A stretch of 64,000 bases of DNA. Source: Symbiodinium natans (lineage: Eukaryota > Sar > Dinophyceae > Suessiales > Symbiodiniaceae). Positions within the stretch are counted from its first letter, which is position 1. Every line of letters begins with the position of its first letter. The stretch spans positions 62,001-126,000 of the forward strand of contig CAJNDS010001669.1 of NCBI GenBank assembly GCA_905221605.1, written 5' to 3'. Below the pieces are notes generated by a model. The model was not told the DNA's origin and ran no database searches. It saw only the letters and a list, made by a program, of their open reading frames with translations. Below, piece by piece: positions 60,760 through 64,000 of this stretch. The position numbers and the translations under genes were made by a program.

Positions 60760-61041
60760 GGGTTTAGGGTTTAGGGCTTGCAGGTCTTCGGGAGTTTCGG
60801 GCTAGTAACCCTGAACCCTAAACCCTAAACCCCTAAACCCTAAACGCTTTTTAGGGCTTATTTTGAAAACATTGGGGTTAGGGCTGTGGTTCAAAGCTTC
60901 GGGCACAGGGGTTTAGGGTTTAGGGTTTAGGGTTTAGGGCTTGTTTTTTGAGGTCTGCGGGGGTTTCGGGTTTAGTAACCCTGAACCCTAAACCCCTAAA
61001 CCCTTTTTAGGGCTCATTGTAAAAACATGGGGGTTAGGGCT
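60760..61041 (+). repeat. Tandem duplication of a mixed telomeric/unique segment
   Basis: TAGTAACCCTGAACCCTAAA … TTTTTAGGGCT … GGGTTAGGGCTGTG occurs at 60804-60886 and 60973-61041. The copies differ in the number of CCCTAAA units inside, showing unit gain or loss after duplication. Confidence 0.85.
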
Positions 61042-61169
61042 GTGAGTACCCTAAACCCTAAACCCTGAATACCATAAACCTCCAAGTAAGCCCCCTTCGT
61101 TTACTGACTCCGAGCTCCAGGCTCTTTGCAGTTGCGCCAGACGACCGTCCAAGGCTTGTCGAAGCGACG

Positions 61170-61235
61170 CCTCGGGTTTAGGGTTTAGGGTTTAGGGTTT
61201 AGGGTTTAGGGTTTAGGGTTTGGAGTTTGGAGTTT
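61170..61235 (+). repeat. TTTAGGG tract turning to TTTGGAG
   Basis: Seven canonical units then three TTTGGAG units. Confidence 0.93.
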
Positions 61236-61362
61236 GGAGTTTCGGGGTTTTGAGATTTAGGGTTTTGGGGGAGGGGGGGGGGGGGGTTAGGGTTTTAGTT
61301 CTAGTGTCGACTGTGTGTTCATGGCGTGTCACGTATCACTATGGATTGGGGCATACTCCTTA

Positions 61363-61481
61363 CCCAGACCCCTGGGAGGATCCAAAAAATAGAACCCCAA
61401 AATAGTACCCTACACTACTCTTGGGGCATTCTTAGGAACCCTTGAGGGGATACATTTTTTGGATCCTCCCAGGGGTCTGGG
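61363..61481 (-). mobile_element. Family J element, copy 2 (inverted)
   Basis: Same termini as 58543 with the interior in reverse complement. TA at 61361-61362 and 61482-61483. Confidence 0.92.
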
Positions 61482-61784
61482 TACTGGAGGGGGTTGAGGG
61501 TGTGCGATGGAAGCTCTCGATCGAGTTCTGGGGCAAGCAATGTGAAACACCTCTGTAAACCCTAAACCCTAAACCCTAAACCCTTGCAGTTTGGGTTTGG
61601 GGTTTTTAGGGCTTAGGATTTAGGGCTTAGGGTTTGAGCATGAAGTGCAAGGGCCATGGCTTGGGGAGCTGGTGAAGCCAAGAAGGCAGCGCCTTCGGGA
61701 GTCTTCTGGGAAGGTCGCTGGTGGGGCTGCTCATCAGGGTTTAGGGTTTAGTGTTGGGTATAGGGTTTAGGGTCAGGGGTCATA

Positions 61785-61883
61785 TGTACATGTGTATACT
61801 TTTGTATATGTATACCTAGAGTTCAAACTAATGTTTCTAGTGTCTGCATATGTCTGGGTTCCATATGAATATTGGTGAGCATG

Positions 61884-61914
<31 letters not shown>

Positions 61915-61985
61915 GGCCATGTATCTACCTCTGTGTACACACACATATATGTATGCATATATATATATATATGCATATCTATCGG
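61785..61985. repeat. TA/TATG/CA microsatellite region
   Basis: Blocks of (TA)n, GTATATATAC and ACACACATATAT. Peptide frames here are Tyr/Ile repeats and artefacts. Confidence 0.92.
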
Positions 61986-62079
61986 GAAGGTGTTCAATGG
62001 GAAGCACTGTGCTGGAGACTCAAGAGGTGCCCAAGAATCACAACTCAAGCATGACTTAGGTGTCTGACAAACCTAGAAT

Positions 62080-62200
62080 AGGGTTTTGGGGGCTAGTATA
62101 GTAAAATTACAAAAGGACCATAAGGGAATAACCCTAAACCCTAAACCCTAAACCCTAAAACCCTAAACCCTAATAGTAATTCTTCCGACCGCCTACATTA
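62080..62200 (+). mobile_element. Family F element with telomeric insert
   Basis: GGGTTTTGGGGGCTAGTATA … GGACCATAAGGGAATA, then CCCTAAA units (62131-62173), then TAGTAATTCTTCCGACCGCC. Copies at 53314 and 56435 lack the insert. Confidence 0.78.
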
Positions 62201-62267
62201 CTCTGAACGAACATCTCTGGGGGCTTGTGCCTCATCCTGCTGGTCGACAACACCCGCCTCAGCACCG

Positions 62268-62310
62268 GTTTAGGGTTTAGGGTTTAGGGCTTAGGGTTTA
62301 GGGTTTTCCG
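62268..62310 (+). repeat. Short TTTAGGG tract
   Basis: Five units with one CTTAGGG. Confidence 0.9.
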
Positions 62311-62559
62311 ATGCAGGCGACGAGGGTTGCGGCGGCAGGCTTTTTTTTTCGTCAGGGGAGGGTTGGGGCTTGGGTCAAATGGGCCATCAGTCCCGAAATC
62401 TCAGAAGGTTTAGGGTTTCGGGTTTGGGGTTTAGGCTTAAGCCGCAGGAAGTCCTGCCTCCTGCAGCTCAGCACGGGGTAAGGGCGTCGTCGCGCTGTCA
62501 GCGCAGCTGCCTGCCGCCTGGCATTGCTAACGTCCACAGCGAGGGGCTCAGGGCTTGAG

Positions 62560-62665
62560 GGTTTGAGGTTTAGGGTTTGAGGTTGCAGGGTTTAGGGTTT
62601 AGGGTTTAGGGTTTAGGGTTTAGGGGTTTAGGGTTTACAGGGTTTAGGGATTCAGGGTACAAAAC
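62560..62665 (+). repeat. Interstitial telomeric tract
   Basis: About 12 units with two interruptions. Confidence 0.9.
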
Positions 62666-62739
62666 AGGACACCCGAGGTGCATATGCAAATCAAGGATGG
62701 CCATCAGAAACATGAAGCATGGCATTGTGATACTGTCCT

Positions 62740-62865
62740 TTTTTTGGGGTTTAGGGCTTAGGGTTTAATTAGGGCTTAGGGCTTTGGGGCTTAGGGTTTA
62801 GGGTTAGGGTTTAGAGCTTAGGATTTAGGGTGTAGGGCTCAGGATTTAGGATTTAGGGTTTCCTC
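62740..62865 (+). repeat. Degenerate CTTAGGG/TTTAGGG tract
   Basis: GCTTAGGG units dominate. Confidence 0.85.
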
Positions 62866-63039
62866 AACCCTAAAACAAACGGAGCCTTCAGCGACAAGAG
62901 ACCCCCACACACAGCCCTACAACACAGGAGACGGAAAGAACCCCCTAAATCTTGGTGTTGAGAGTCTTAGGGCTTTCGGTAGACTAAACCCTAAACGCTA
63001 AACCCCACTCTGCGCAACCTCGGGGCTTCAGGGCTTTGG

Positions 63040-63265
63040 GTTTTTGGCTTTAGGCCTGCTTGAGGGTTCAAGGGTTAAGAGTTATAGGGTTTAGAGTTTA
63101 GAGTTAAAGGGGTTTCGGGATGAGAGGGATTAGGGTTGAGGGCTTAGAGTTAAAGGGTTTAGGATTTAGGGGTAAAGTGTGTGGGTTGAGGGTTTAGAGC
63201 TAAAGGGTTCAGGTTTAGAGTTAACGGGTTTAGGGTTTTCAGGTTTAGGGCTTAGGGTTTAAAAA
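63040..63265 (+). repeat. Degenerate region of TTTAGAGTTAAAGGG units
   Basis: TTTAGAGTTAAAGGGTTTAG-type pairs recur four times (63092-63225), a longer derived unit. Confidence 0.75.
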
Positions 63266-63436
63266 ACAAGTTTAGGTGTGTTCGCGCAAGGTACTGGCTC
63301 CCTCCATGTATTAGAGATTCCGTGAGAATAAGCGGTCTCGGCATTCACATCTGCATATCATCTAGCATAGACCATATGCAACACCCACACCCCTTCTTCA
63401 TAGTACTTCTCTATTGGCCACGGTACTGTTGAGAAC

Positions 63437-63582
63437 ACGACGCTAGACCCTAAGCCCTAAGCCCTAAGCCCTAAGCCCTAAACCCTACTAAGCCCTAAGC
63501 CCTAAGCCCTAAGCCCTAAGCCCTAAGCCCTAAGCCCTAAGCCCTAAGCCCTAAGCCCTAAGCCCTAAGCCCTAAGCCCTAT
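63437..63582 (-). repeat. CCCTAAG array (about 19 units)
   Basis: Nearly pure CCCTAAG with two CCCTAAA-type units early on. Confidence 0.95.
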
Positions 63583-63682
63583 CCACCGACCTCCCGTAGC
63601 CCAGAGCCCAAAATCCTGAGTTCCTAAGTTCCCCCGCTCCCCTAAAATCCCTAAAATCTGGCTTGCCCTAAGCTCCGAATGC

Positions 63683-63760
63683 CCTAGACCCTAAACCCTA
63701 AACCCCAAACCCCAAACCCCAAACCCTAAACCCTAGACCCTAGACCCTAACCCCTGCCAA
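63683..63760 (-). repeat. Telomeric tract with CCCCAAA block
   Basis: Three CCCCAAA units within CCCTAAA. Confidence 0.88.
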
Positions 63761-63831
63761 GCCCAACATGGCCCGTCAACTCCTCAACCCCACACCTCAA
63801 GGCCTTCGGGTTTGAGGTGCTTTCCTGAAGC

Positions 63832-63922
63832 CCTAAACCCTAAACCCTAAACCCCAAACCCCGAACGTTAAACCCTAAACCCTAAACCCTAAACCCTAAA
63901 CCCTAAACCCTAAACCCTAAAC
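63832..63922 (-). repeat. Interstitial telomeric tract
   Basis: About 12 units, ending CCCTAAACGGCC before the GC-rich last 75 bp, which I cannot assign. Confidence 0.93.
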
Positions 63923-64000
63923 GGCCTCGCGCCCAGTGGTCGATTCGACCAGCGGAGGCGAAGGCGACGAAGTGAGAATCAGAGAGGGCGCCTCTTGGTT

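Noticed and set aside
61850-62059. Tyr/Ile-rich open frames on both strands
   Set aside because: Produced by TA and TATG microsatellites.
63437-63582. CRISPR-like array (regular short repeats)
   Set aside because: There are no spacers; it is a simple 7-bp tandem repeat.
1-64000. Window as a true chromosome end or subtelomere
   Set aside because: Tracts change strand dozens of times and are interspersed with elements throughout. No terminal long unidirectional array exists here. A subtelomeric location cannot be excluded but is not shown.
1-64000. Dinoflagellate spliced-leader relics
   Set aside because: I looked for the characteristic ending (TTTTGGCTCAAG) on both strands and found none, so this offers no support for a dinoflagellate source. 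It does not exclude one.

Overview
The window reads as eukaryotic nuclear DNA from a lineage with the plant/algal telomere repeat TTTAGGG. Green algae and plants, dinoflagellates, chromerids and some other protists share that repeat, and nothing here picks one of them. I found no dinoflagellate spliced-leader relic, no rRNA, no complete tRNA and no conventional gene. No open frame exceeds about 180 codons.

Layout: interstitial telomeric tracts (ITS), on either strand, run from end to end. More than 100 tracts alternate with short islands, often 70-150 bp, of ordinary mixed or GC-rich sequence. Tract variants are locally homogeneous: TTTAGGG (most), TTTAAGGG (6.5-6.9 kb), TTTAGGGG (19.3-19.7 kb), TTGAGGG (32.6 kb), TTTGGGG (35.9-37.3 kb), CTTAGGG (63.4-63.6 kb) and a derived 9-mer (25 kb). 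The tracts change strand dozens of times, so this is not a chromosome end.

Among the tracts lie at least 15 families of short non-autonomous inverted-repeat elements (about 70-250 bp, called A-X here). Several have recognisable target-site duplications: family A 4 bp, B 8 bp, C and J 2 bp, K 6 bp. They are nested in one another, and many copies are split by a telomeric tract. In three places a tract is flanked by 19-30 bp direct repeats. In two families the same element/tract junction occurs at two loci.

Family C (about 20 copies) has termini that carry a GT on one side and an AG on the other, on both strands. Splicing at those sites would leave 9 nt (7 nt of element plus the 2-bp duplication). 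At three loci tested by hand the flanking frames stay open. This makes it a candidate introner-like (intron-generating) element.

Coding evidence is weak. It consists of a decayed reverse-transcriptase C-terminal remnant (45.5-45.8 kb, minus), several exon-like islands mostly on the minus strand (18.1-20.7, 30.3-30.6, 51.7-52.4 kb), a double-stranded open frame at 42.4-42.8 kb, and minisatellite-type tandem repeats at 38.2-39.0, 40.1-40.35, 47.1-47.65 and 54.3-54.6 kb. All functional statements are inference from sequence by eye.
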